Assembly: GCF_023101765.2 (NCBI RefSeq)
Contig: NC_064223.1
Location: 496,001-560,000, forward strand
DNA from: Spodoptera frugiperda
Lineage: Eukaryota > Arthropoda > Insecta > Lepidoptera > Noctuidae
Direction of reading: 5' to 3'
DNA: 64,000 nucleotides
Below are positions 12,501 through 26,200 of the stretch, piece by piece. Position 1 is the stretch's first letter; every line of letters starts with the position of its first letter. The notes under the pieces are model-generated. The model did not search any database and was not told the origin of the DNA. It saw only the letters and a program-made list of their open reading frames with translations. A program made the position numbers and the translations under genes.

Positions 12501-15500
12501 TGACACGAAAATAAACTACGTAGCTGTTTTTATGGTTTATCTGTGACACACCTCCGCAAAAACCGCGGCGTACTTGCTCGTGCGCATGCCTAAATGGAAG
12601 AAGTGTGATAAAAAATCTAATTATGTACGTGTTTAGAGTCATTTAATGGTTATTTAAACCACTCCTTAGCAATAGTTTTCGGAACAAAATCCTTACTAAG
12701 GAATAGTTTAAGTAATCATTAAATGTCTCTGAGTGCGGCAGTAAGTCACAATGGGGTCTACTTAAGTCTTTGTATAATTGATTAATTGTTGTAATTCATT
12801 ACAGTTACTACATATACATATAAAACTGTTATTGTATATCTTTGCGAATTATTTACGATTGCTTTGTTAGTACTTGGAATAACTCGTTTGTTTGTAAATG
12901 TAAACAGGTTCTTATAGAAACACATACTTAAACGGATTTTATATTCTTTGTGTTCATTTACGAGTATGGTTTTACAACATAGTCAATGCTCATAAATCAC
13001 AATATACATACAATATTATCATTCTCATTTATTAAAAGTATGTAGGTACTGTAAAACGGAGTGAATAGATAATTTGAGACGAAGCAGGACTTCAATAGTG
13101 ATATGGGACAAACTAAGTTTTTTTTGGAATGTGGGACATAACTTCAGGACGAACGAAGAATAAATCAATTTTAGGGAGTAAAATTTTGACGCAACTCTTG
13201 CGTTGTTTTGTCGTGTGGATGATGTTACCGGAGGCCCAATTACCTGCCTCCCCATTCTTCCCAATCTCAGAATCCTTAACAACCCTCAAATTCCTAATTT
13301 ACAAAAAGCCCGCAATGTACTTGTAGCGCTTCTAGTGTTTCGAGTGTCCCTTACCGGCGCCGATTGCTTACCATTAGGTGATCCATCCTATATCTATCTA
13401 TTCACCATTCTTCTGTCTCTATTTATCCCGCTTTACTCCGATATTAATTACTTTTTTCTGTATTTTAATAAAGTAAACGGTACCTATTGTCGCTAAGGTT
13501 GTAAGTTGTAAACAGACAACCTTTGTCTTTAAACTTGTGAATATATGAATCATTGCTTTGTTCCAACTTTGACCTAATTGCGCATTATAATCTCTTACTG
13601 AATGTCACACATTGAAGTTGGCATTAAATAATCCACTATGTGAGATAATATTAACAATATAAGTGTAACTACTACCTAAGATATTACGCATTTTACCGTG
13701 TACATAGGTATGTACGGTAATCAATCATACGTATTCGCAGTTTTTTTTTGCGCAGTAAACAAAGTTATATGAATGAAGTACCTACGCAATTTTTATACAT
13801 AGATAAGTAGACAGTTTCAGATCATCAAACTAGCTGATACGATCCTTCCTTAGTTATAATTCATGGTCAACCATCTAGATTTGTTTATTAAAAGCAGCTG
13901 TTATTCTATTATGCAATGTCCGCAAATCTTGCATATCATTTGCATTACATTGTTAGACGTTAAACAAGTATTATAGTATTAAGGAACACCCTTAATCATC
14001 ATCGTCATTAGCCGGCCTTTGTTCAGCAGTGGACGCATCCACAAAGGGACAAAGGCCTCCCATCATAAATCCTTGAGCTTGACTGGCGGATCTTTTAGGC
14101 TGCCGAATAATCTCCCTCTTTGGGAGATCTTAGTTTTAGGATTCCTGACATTCCCCCCCGTCTAAGCCTCTAAGCCCCCATATGGCCATACACACACTGG
14201 AGACTGGACAGACTCGCTATACAACAATGTGACTACAATGTACCCACACAATGCGTAGATAATATACAGGAAACTCATTCACAATTTGACATCACTATCA
14301 GCTGTTTAGCCGTTTCAAACGGAACGCAAACGTCTATGAGAGCGCGTGTTGCAACGCGGCCAGTCGCGAAGAGTTGCGACAGAAAATGAAAAGTCGCACG
14401 CAAGGACTAAACTTGTTTACAAACTCGCGATTAGTGGATCCATTCTGTCTATTACAACGGACGTATTTTACTGCTAAAAAAATAACGTGGAATAAAAATA
14501 AATTAACAGTGTAATAAAACTACAGTAATTAGTAGTGTGTGTCTGTGAAAGTTCCTAATATATTTTTATTATTGTGTTTATGTGATGTGCAAAGAGTAAT
14601 TATGGTGTTCTTTGTGGCATGCGTATGCGTCATTTTAACCGCTCAACTTGGAGACAAACAATATCGCGTGAGTTGTCGTATTTACGATTAATCGTTTTTA
14701 TTTGCACTCTCCATTTGTGAATGTTTCAAGAGAAATGGTATCTATCGATTTGTCTAATCTTTCGTTCTTAATTGTTTTTATTTATCTGTATATTAAAATG
14801 AAATTGTGGTCACGTCTAATCCTATTTCCTGAAGATAGTGCCCAAATTGAGAGAATTAGGTCGAAGTATATCGTTTATGAACCTTTTCTTTAATACGATA
14901 ACAACAATGAAATATTTTTAATTAAATAATTATTGAAATTGAAAGTCGGTTGCTATCTTAATTAGGTATTATTGAAATTAAAATGTCTTTGTTTATAAAG
15001 TGCTTGCTTTTATTTTGTAATGTAAATGCTATTTACAATTACGTTAACGTTATTGTTTATATGTTGCGCGTGCGCATAGTCAGAAATCTTGCTGATGCAG
15101 TTACTTGATGCTTATTGTTGTGTTCGAGATATAAGATAAATATTATTTGTTTGTATTATAACTTATAATTTTAGTTAAGTTTTACAATTCATTACAATTT
15201 GCTTGTTTTAATAGTTAATTATTTCCTTTTCCTTCTGGCATAAATAGTCATCTTATTCCAAAATTATCTGCCGCCCTCAGATACATTTAATGATCACTTA
15301 AACTATTCCTTAGTAACGATTTTGTATCAAAAACAATTGCTAAGGACAGGGTTAAGTAACCATTAAATGACTGAGTACGGCGGTTAAAGTATTAAGTCCA
15401 GCTTTCAAACTCAACGCACATTTTGTAGACCAATCTCATTCCAAAATGTGTGGATTACGATCGAAGGAAACTCCAAACTACTAATGTCCAAAATCGATTC

Positions 15501-17210
15501 ATATCAATAGATTTTGAATTAAGATATTATGTTATTATAATAGTTTTGGTCGTAAGAACCATAATGCTTTATAATAATATTCTTCTTTAATAAGAACTGT
15601 TCAATGTCATTATCTAATTAAATATTGCAAAAATAGTAACAAACTTCCTCAAGGTCGCATAGTTTGACACATTTTATCGCGGTTTTGATAAATGGTATGT
15701 AAAGAGGCTGCTTGAGGTCGTACGATGATATTGTGTACATTATTTTATCATAAAAAATGTTTCTAAGGTTTCCTCAATTGTTTTAATCTAACCTTTAACA
15801 AGGTTTTGCATAAATTCAATTCCTAATAGCAATATACATCATACGTGAAATACGCGCGTATTCACGCGAGTAAACCGTTCATATATTTCAGTTAACAGCA
15901 ATATATTATTCCCATATTACTTGTGTGATACATAACATGCTAAGTGTAGGAGAACCATGCTTCGGCACGAATGGGTCGACTCGAACGGAGTGATACCACG
16001 GCCTTACAGAAAACCGACGCGAAACGACGCTTGCGTTGTGTTCGTTGTGTGAGTGAGGTTACCAGAGGCCCATTACGCCCTTCCCAATCTTTGCAATCGC
16101 CGATTCCCCAAACCCTTAAATTCCACCCCCAAAAGGCAACGCACTTGTAACGCCTCTGTTGTTTCGGCTGTCCTGCTTAGTATCACCTGATCCGTCTGCG
16201 TGTTTACCGGCTTAAATCATACAAAAAATTAAAAAAATACTAAAAGTTACGTTTAATATCGGAAAACCTTTAAGGTATTCTTTGTTGTTGTATAAAAATA
16301 CTTAGATGTATCCTTAAGTCTTTCGATCTGATCTAGCCTTGACGAAAGGTTTCGTATAAATAAATTGTAACAAAAACTGGTCTGGTTCGCGCATTGGAGG
16401 TCTTTGTACTAGGACAATGCCATCAACAAGGACAGAATGGCAATAATTTTTATTTTCTACGCGAAATGTCATCGTCTTCTTACGTCTCGTCCTCCCTTTG
16501 AGTAGTAAAAAGTGTAATCTAGAGATTTTATTATCGCAGGAGGTAATATTGTCACAATAATACAACTGTCGCTATGATTTTTAGGAATAACATTGAAGAA
16601 AAGTCAATGAAACTTCGTCCGATGCTAGAATCACGGTGCGTTTCCACCAGATATGTGCTGTGGATGCGTTTGGCGTCCACCAATCACTGGTACAGTCACG
16701 AGCAATAACATGGAAACGCCCTTAAAATTTAAATTCATGTAGTGACATAAAATCGCAAAAATAAGTATGCTAACTGTGTCCAAAAAATATGTAAACGTTA
16801 AATTGTATCAAAATTAACTACACATTTTTATCAAATTTACGTTAACAACAGATTTCTAAAAAAAATATTAAGTTTTAGTTACAAAATAATGAACCCAAGG
16901 AAATTTCAATAACATGTTTACAGTAAACCAGTTTGCCAGTGACTTCGACTCGCCCGTCGATTTATTTTTATTTCCGTGTACCGTCCTAAAACTATTGTGC
17001 TATTAGATTCTTACGGCAACATTGTAAATCATACGTTCTGTACTGTTCTGCGCGTTCACACAGTAGCAGTACTGTGCTGTCCACTGTTCTGCCTCACTGT
17101 TCTGCCCCCGTGTGAAAGAGGCTGTACAGCTAGATATATTAATTGTAATATATAAATTTAAAATGAACAGTAACAACGTGCCTTATCGTATTTCTACATA
17201 TGACAAACAC

Positions 17211-17258
<48 letters not shown>

Positions 17259-20200
17259 ATATAAAATATATAATATTTATATATTTATTTTTATATACAT
17301 ATATAAAATATATAATAAACTTTATATAAAATATATACTATATAAAATATATATAAAAAAAATATATAAACACAAAACACAAACATAAATAATTAATAAT
17401 AATCATTCCGTTTGGTAACGAATTACAAGACTGATTTTGTATACCTTTGTTTTATTGTAGTAACCAACCCTTATTTATTTATAAAACTGTAATTATTACA
17501 GAAAAAAGTAGGTATACACTTTCAATATCATTTTAATGTATCCATAACAATTCCTATAATATGTATACAACTGGCATTTCATGTGTATATGTTATAGAAA
17601 TTGTCATGGATAATTCAAAATTACATTTTAAGTGTAAACTTTTTAGTGATTTTGTATCGTTTATATTACTATGAAACCAATGTATACCCAGTTTTGATAC
17701 AGTATTACATGTAGATAATTTAGAAAAAAATATAGAACACATACTTTTTGAATGGTGGAATTTGAGATATTTTAGAAAATGTGACAATGTATATATATTA
17801 TTGCTCGTGACTGTACACATAGCTTAGCACTGGTGAAAACGGACTCAGCTAAGCTATGTTTTTTATGTGGAAAGATGCGTGCTATGGACGCGTGCTGTGG
17901 GTGCGTGCTATAGATGTGTGCTATGGATAGCTTCCCTACTATCGATACATCGCATACTCAAGCTACGCATTTTCCTCGTACAGCTACATAGCTTAGTATC
18001 AGTGGAAACGGTCACATAGTTTCACAGCTTAGCTATTACATCTTCATAGCATAGCTACATAGCATATTTCTTGTTGAATGCTTTTCCACAAGACCCTTAA
18101 ACCAACAACTTTGTCAATAGTAAATAAAAAGAGCATAATAAAAGGCACCGATAGCATTATTCAAATATGGTTTTGAATACAGGAAGTGATAGAATGGATA
18201 CACAAACACGTGTATGTGTTGAGTCAGGAACTAAGTAGAGTTCGAACTTCTTGAATTATTTATCATCTATGCTATGCGCATAGGCATGTCTTTTGTGCTG
18301 TCAACCATGAGTTTTTGTTTTTGTTAGCAGTTTTAATAATAACCCCTTTTTGAGGGGAAAAATAATCTAATGACTTCTCCCACCCTGGGTGAGGCGAGAA
18401 GGAGGGTTAGACTTTTACTGACTAAAAACCACCCTGCTCCTACTCCTCTTTTAAGCTGGAGCCCCGGTAACTGCTTAGGTTATCCGTAGCTTCGGTTAAA
18501 TGATAACTTAGAGGCTCCGGTTAAATTATTCTTACGTAACATTTATTACGCTAGGAGGATAGACAGAGATTAATTTCTAGTGCATAAACATTTGTTTAGT
18601 TACGTTATTATTCTCATTTGAAGGGGACTGAACTACCTATTACATTGCTCAAAAGTATATAACTATAATTCCTATTCAGGACTTCCCAATAATAAAAAAT
18701 AATAATGGCCCGATACGTGAATAAAAATTCAAATCTTGTTTTGCTGACACTGTGACACACTTGCAAACAAGTTACCGCTAACTTTGCGAATCTATTGCTA
18801 GTCCAAACTTAACATTAACATAAACATGTTTTTTTATGGTATATGCAAATGAGCGTATGGATCACCTGATGGTAAGCAATCGCCGCCGCCCATGGACACC
18901 CGAAACACTAAAGGCGTTTCAAGTGCGTTGCCGGCCTTTTGGGGGCTAGGAATTTAAGGGTTGTTGGGAATCGGGAATTGGGACCTCTTCCCAATACAAG
19001 GTAATTGGGCCTCCGGTAACCTAACTGATACAACAAACACAATGCAAGCGTTGTTTCATGTTGGTTTTCTATGAGGCCGTGGTATCACTCCGGTCGAGTC
19101 GGCCCATTCGTGCCGAAGCATGGCTCTCCCACACTTCCCATAATTGTACTAATGGATAAGGAGTGACGTAAAATAAAGCTCAACTAGTTTCAAGTTGACC
19201 ATTGCCTGCGCACTTTATGATTCGTTGCGTATATACAGCTCATGATTTTAAATCCCAAGGCAGCTTGAAACTAGTCGAGTGTTTTCGAAGAGTTTGCGTG
19301 AGTAAGCCTCATATTACAGTTAATTACAGTGTTATTTCATTTTTCTGCTAAATTCATGGCACTTTTGTGTCAGTAGGTCAAGTAGTGATTACTTGGATAT
19401 TCCTGGAAAAGTTAGACAAAGGATTATATTAGAAGGGCTTTACTATTGACCTCATTTTTAGTCCCATCATAGAGTGAGTACTGCGATGTTTGCTATAAGC
19501 CACATGTCTTTCGAGGCCAACCTGATTATAGTCTCTTTGGAACTTTTTTTTTTTCTTTTGTGTTACTCCCTTCTTTTACATATTATGTACCTATTATTGA
19601 CTAGCTGACCAAACAAACTTCGTGCCGCCTCAAATATTTTTTCTCACCTTTAAACCTTCCCTAGACTTATACAAAAAATTCAAGACCAAAATTAACCAAA
19701 TCGATCTAGCCGTTCTGGGGTTTTAACGAGACCAACGAACATAACTTCATTTTTATATACAACATAAATATAAGATGGTGTCTACAAGTTTTTTTTAATG
19801 ATTATGCATGTTGCAACTAAATCAATATTGTCATTAACGTTTTAATGGTTAATGCACGAGGTTTTCACACGTCGTGCTCGAGGACACTGGCTGTGTTTAT
19901 TTGGCAAATTAACAGGCGGCGTGAAGGTTTTTCATGTGTTTGCTGCACAAATATTTGTTTTGTGTACTTGTAACTATTATTGACATTAATATAACGAATG
20001 TAGGTGTAATTATTCAGTCCTGAGAGCCATGAGACAAAATGTAACTTAAGCTTCAAAGACTGTCTTATTGGCAAGCTACATGAGGCTTAATATGATTTTA
20101 ATTTTATACGTTTTTCCATTATTCAACTATTTTCTTATTAAATGATAAAAGTGTCACCGTAATATTTTTTGAAGTATGTTAAAAACCACACGTTTTTATT

Positions 20201-23200
20201 CATTTAATCACGCCGTGTTTGCCCACATACTGTTTTTTTATTATATTGTCACAACAAACGTGACAATGAACTAGTTAGGTAGTCTAAAAATTAATGAAAC
20301 CTAGATCGCTCATTGAATAGTATTTTATTGTGTAAACAGTATGTTTTATAAAACATTAACTGCCGAAAGAAAACTATTGAAGGCAAATCCTCCGCTAAGT
20401 GTCGGTCACCAGTGTCCGACGTGGCGGTTAACGTGAACTAGATCTTGATAAATGATATTAATAAGTGCTATTTTTGTTCGCAGTTGATGTGGTCTATTTG
20501 CGGTTGTCTCCTCGTGTCCTTAGTGGTCGTATTTTTCTACTACTACAGAAGATGGAGGTCGAAAGGTAAGCTGTCAACATTTTAGGTAATAATAATTCAT
20601 CATTAAACATTAAAGTTTTAATGGTCACCATCGGTTAGACTTTCTCCGGTTCCTAAACAAAGGCTGTGGCGCGTAGTCGCCGAGCGACAACGCGCCACTT
20701 GGCTTCCCAAGACAAAGTCATCTTCAGTAAAATTGTTTACAAACATAAATATTAAGGTTTTTATAAATACACAAAGTCACGCCATTTATCCCCGAAGGGG
20801 TAGGCAGAGGTGCGCATTACGGCATGTAATGCCGCTATACATTGTACACCAACTTTTCATCATTTGTGTTAGTCCCATGTAATATGGGGTGAGCCTTTGC
20901 CATTTACTAGTAACAATTCCAGACTTCGTGCTACTGCAGAGAATTTTTCAAAAAACCGAAAAAAGTCCAGTAATAGAGCCCGACCCGGGAATCAAACCCG
21001 AGATCCCTAGTCGCACTTGCGAGCATTTGACCAACGAGGTTGTTAAGGCAGCTATATTGCTTATTTATACCCGTTTCCACTTTGATTCAAACCTCCCAAA
21101 TGCTTCAAAATGTCCAAGACCACAATCACGTATTAAAATCCGTTTTTCTACTATCCAGAATTAACCGGCGCCACAGGGGGTGTTGGAGCAACAGGGGATG
21201 CCGTAAAAAGGTTCCGAAAACGTGACAAGATGCTGTTCTACGGACGCAGGATGCTGAGGAAAGTCAAGTCTATCTCCAACTCTGGTCAGGGGAGGAAGAG
21301 ACGCGCCGTCATGCGGTTCGCTAGGAAACTGCTGCAGCTGAAGAAGGAAACCGCTCCTGAACAGCTGAAGGTGGGTGAAAGTAATTGGGTTATATTTGGA
21401 GTATGTTTAAAACAGGGTTTGGATGATATATGAATATCAATGGATATATTATATCGGATATCCAATGACTTTTTGTGATATATGCCAATTCTGCCTGATC
21501 TAGAAGAATTTCATCCCATATCAATAATATGGTCTGTGTCTATAGTTATTTTGCCCGCGCAAAGCGGTATGGTAATATTATAATCAATATTAAAATTTTG
21601 AATGTCAAGACCTTGCATTTTAATTTTAAATTATTTTCATATTAATTAATGTATTGTTCTGTTCTTTAAATCGAATATTTTATATTGTTCATTTACGTAA
21701 CTTTGTAACCATTTGCGACTAAAGACGTGTCGGTTGTCGTGCAAGCCGTACGAAAATGGGACCCCGGCGTGGCTCTTACGTTAGTCTTCTCTCTCTTACT
21801 CTAGATCTTCTAATTCTACTTGAACCTCATCACCAACAGCCCTTAATAGAACTTTATTGAACTGGACTATGGGACTCCTCTACATTATTGGCTGGCGTTA
21901 CATCTTATGCCTATGGATTTTTCTACAACTCCTCGTATTGCTGATGGGTTTTAACCACGCTTGCCATAATCACCTCGTTTTGTCGACGGGTAGAAGATTT
22001 GCAGTTTATAGGCAGAAGATTTAAGGTTTAGGTTTATCAGAGAGCGCTGTTGCCGAGTTTCTGTTAAATATATTTTTAGAAGACCCTTACATATGTAGAA
22101 AAAAAGAGGTACAATGATAAAGGTATTTTATTTTTACCGTTTTCCTTATAATTTTGTGAAGGTTCTGGAGCCCCCGGCGGAGTACTTGGAGGAAGACCTG
22201 ACGAGTGATGACAGGGTTCCACCAGATGCCCTGTACATGCTGCACAGCATCAGGGTGTTTGGCCACTTCGAGAAGCCTGTCTTCCTCATGCTTTGCAAGC
22301 ACACTGAGATCCTCAACCTGCCTGCTGGTGCTTTCTTGTTTAAAGTTGGTAAGTTACGTGTTTATTTTAGTATTTTTATTTTATTAGTTAATATAAGTGT
22401 TAAGAGTACCGAAATATTTTAATGTTTTTGTGGTGCTTGTATACAAAATAAAGTTAATACTTACTTAATTTTAGAATGAGAGGTTGTAAAAAAGTAGTGT
22501 ATCTAGGTATTATAATTTTTGGTTTCGTTCAGTTAATGTCTTAATTAGATATGTTTTGTGGAAATAATCCCCATTGAATTTTATTAATATCGTCAGCCCG
22601 TTTTCATCAGCCCCTTGACTTATCCATCGAATCTTCGAAAAAAACATCACTACTCTCGATCTTCAGTATCTAAACATTAATTATTTTTATCATAATATAC
22701 CTCTAATATATTGTGTATCCCGCGTTTCCAGGCGACACAGACGAGAACGTGTACGTGGTGCAGAACGGTCGCGTGAACGTGTACATCACGAACCAGGACG
22801 GCAGCAGTCTCTCGCTGAAGGTGGTGCGCGCCGGCGAGAGCGTCACCTCGCTGCTCAGCTTCACTGACGTGCTCACTGTCAGTATATTATGTTCTACAAG
22901 TTATTACATACCGTAATGGAATACGTTGATCTTTGAAAGGGTAGACTGAGGTCCTTATCTGCAATGTAAAAACCACCAGATCTGGTATGGGTCTGTTCAT
23001 AAACAAGACCAATTCCAGCCGCTGTTATTGAAAAGTGTGGCTGGGCAATCAGCTGCCACGCACCCTGGAGCGGTTTCGATTACTGCAACTCTTTGTGTGA
23101 TTAACAAATTGTTGTTTCGGGTCTGGGTGTCATGTGTATGTATGTAAACGCACCCATGACATAGGAGAAAATCCAAATGACCTACACTTAACACAGTGTT

Positions 23201-26200
23201 TTAAAAAAACTGTTCTGGAAATGAAACTCCCCTTGCTTGGTGATTACTATTCCATATGGTATCATTTGCTATTTACTGTTGTTCCAGAAATAGATCCAGA
23301 ACTTTAAAATATTATTCTTACTTGTGTTTCCAGGGACATTCACAACCCTACAAGACGGTGAACGCCAAGGCGCTGGAAGACTCGCAAGTGATCAAGTTGC
23401 CAATGAGGGCTTTCCAAGAAGTCTTCAAAGAGTACCCGGACATATTCGTCAGAGTTATACAGGTATGATGAAAGAGAGGTTTTATAATAGGGTGACCGGT
23501 AATTAGTGAACGATATTTAAACACGTGATTGTACTCATGATTACAAACAACTTTCCCAAAGAAACTTTTGTATGCTCACTAGATTTATTTTTATCGCGTC
23601 GTGTGTGCGTTTTCATGATCCGCTGTTAGTAACGAGGCGCCCGCGGCTACGCTATCGGAAGACTAGTAACTAGGTATTTTGGAACTTTAGCTGCTAACAG
23701 CTGATCATGCGAAAACGCACGCGCGTAAGTCTCCAATTTCTCAATCCTCAAAAGTTTGACAATACCCTTGTAACTTCTCTGATATCATGGGTGTCCATTG
23801 GCGATGCCGGATGCTTACCACCAGGTCCTACATCTGCTCGTATGCTGCCTCTATTTTCTGTATTACTCCAACTTATTATTTTGTATATTTCCAGATCATT
23901 ATGGTGCGTCTACAGAGGGTGACGTTCACAGCTCTGCATCAGTACCTTGGCTTGAGCGCCGAGTTGGTTAATCCGGTACGTACCTTTTTTAAACCTTCAA
24001 AACCTGGTAAAACAAATAAATAAAGAATAAAAATTAACATTTAAAAATTGTTTTAATTGTTTTAATGTCCGAAAGTAACAAGTTGTAGGCTGACCAACTG
24101 GCATGCCGCATCTGTATACATTACATTAATATAATAGACAGACTCTATATTCATATCTTAACTAAAAATCACGGTTTACTCAAGTGCATTATATGGAAAA
24201 AAGCCCTACTAGTTTCGAGTCACAGAGGGTCTTAATCATGAGCAGCGTTCGCAGACGCAGCGATGCCGCGCAACCTACTAATTTATTGGCGGCGTTGCGC
24301 GCCCATAAACTGTGATTTTTTAGTTAATTTAGTATGTCTAACGATAGTTATTATAAAAATATATTTATAACTTTAAAATATTTTAGTTAATGTCTCACGA
24401 TAGTCTTAAAGTCTTATTATAAAAATACATTCATAACTTTCCAGGGCCGCGACAAACGTCGCCCGAACACGGTGTCGTCGTCCCCGGGCAAGTCGGCGAA
24501 GATGCCGACGGCAGACAGCTGCGCCAACATGCACTCCCCGCACCACAGCGACAGGGCCATGTCCGAGCATCTTGTACGTTGTACACTTATTACTAAACTC
24601 GCTATGTTTGTGATTGGATGGAGAGTGTTTTTTTTTTATGTTGATTGATTGCATGCCATAGGATGAGAGGCCAGAGGGTTTTTTAACAGTTATGAGTATG
24701 GTTATATTCATAACTGTTAAAAAACCATAACTAACCATACAGGGTTAGATAACTCTAAAAAATCCCGTCGCCTTTTTAATTTTCTTGAGTGATTAGCATG
24801 ATGTACATTACTTTTTGTGATCATTTAGGCAGTTGTCCCACCAACGGCGAGTGAACGACTAACTATCGGCTATTTTCTCGCTCAAGAAACGTACAATAGA
24901 TATACTTTCCGTGTAAACAAAAGAGATGCATATACAAATAGTTGATCGCTGACTGTTCACACTGCCGGCGAGTGCTCGCTTCACTAGTTTGTCAAGTTGA
25001 CAAGAGCTATGAAAGATAACACTCGCTCGGCGATACTCGCCAAGCGATTAAAACAAACGCCGAGCGAGCAACCAGTGGTCATTTCTCTACAGTGCGTATC
25101 GTAGTGCGAGTAATCGCCCGCCTCACTCGCACACTCGCTTATAGCCGAGCTACACAAATATCAGAACTACACACTCGCTCGCCAAATCTCGCTTAACTCG
25201 TTTCTAGTTCTAGCTCTACTCGTTACTCGTTCATCGTTGCCGGTGGGACAACTGCCTTAATTTAGTTGTATTAAGAAGACTTAAGGCCTATGTTCAGCAG
25301 TGAATGGCTTGTGACTGATATGATGAAGGTGGTTGCTTATAGGCTCTCTCTGTGAGATATCTTTCTAGAAACTACTTAGAGATGGTTCTATTAATATTTT
25401 ACAGACAGCCCCTTATAAGAACAGTTTTTAACTAATGACATCAGTTTGATCTAATATTTTTACTACTATATGTAGAATACACTCATTTATGACTGAGTTA
25501 CATGAATTTTTCTCTAACAAAACAGTTTTAAAAAGCGTGTGTGCTCCCCTAATAACTACATTTCCCCCCCAACTAACAGAATGCACAAGAACCGTGTCAC
25601 GCGGCGTCCTCCCCCATCCACATAACGGGACGCCGCCAGAAACCTGACATGGTGCCCGATATAGCGTCCAATACGCCACAGGTGAGTCGTACTATGTACT
25701 GATGCAAATAATAATACGGCTATAATCATGAAGCTAGTATAAAGAGGAGGTGACATAATGTGTTTGTGCACTGTGACACATAAAAATCGGCCCTGGCCAA
25801 TGATGCTATAAGTAAAATTGTAGATAAATAAAAAATAGATAGGTTATAAGCGCTCAGAAAGTGGAACTTAAAATGTGGACAATTGGCAACATTTTTGGGT
25901 ATAGTATGGCATAGTGTAGGGCCGGTGTATGGAAAATAGAGAGGGCCTAGTTTGTGACGTCTCGCGCTCCCCGTAAAGTGTCATGCATTATGTTAAAGGG
26001 AAATCCAGTTATGACATATTCTCTATGTATTTGCTTCAAGGGTTTCTTAATTTTAAAAAGCTTAGGAGTTTGTTACCTTAAACGCGCTTATATTCAGAAC
26101 TACTGGTTATAAATAAAATAAAAATCCGTATTGTATAGTCTATTTATCGATGAACATCAAAAATATCAACAGTTTGTGTTATTACTAAACTTATTGTTTA

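Larger units (their letters stand above)
6505..14601 (+). other. sws intron 1, first part: repeats only
   Basis: Eight kilobases without a recognisable gene. It holds a retroelement tail fragment (7545-7720), SINE fragments (7795-7865, 12175-12335), palindromic MITEs (8585-8680, 12635-12745), a 75-bp-type repeat (10800-10871), an element tail (11360-11575), a 300-bp family fragment (13170-13385) and a LINE-tail-like fragment (13995-14120). The GC-rich block at 14320-14420 precedes the alternative first exon and may be its promoter region. Confidence 0.6.
14668..20483 (+). other. sws intron between first-exon b and the membrane exon
   Basis: No gene recognised. Contains MITE family P (15268-15386), repeat family R (15945-16215 minus, 18830-19140 plus), a TA-flanked inverted-repeat element (16693-17813), sequence with repeated cgtttccac/atagcttag motifs (16630-16690, 17816-18085), an inverted SINE-1 (18338-18490), an inverted repeat fragment (19608-19770) and repeat family Q (20361-20437). 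Confidence 0.6.

Noticed and set aside
17554..17820. 88-aa minus frame as a transposase
   Set aside because: No DDE or helix-turn-helix motif is visible, and it overlaps the element terminus.
20970..21045. A minus-strand tRNA gene
   Set aside because: The B-box is good, but the sequence continues as a SINE with the ttatccccgaaggggtagg end; the cloverleaf is incomplete.
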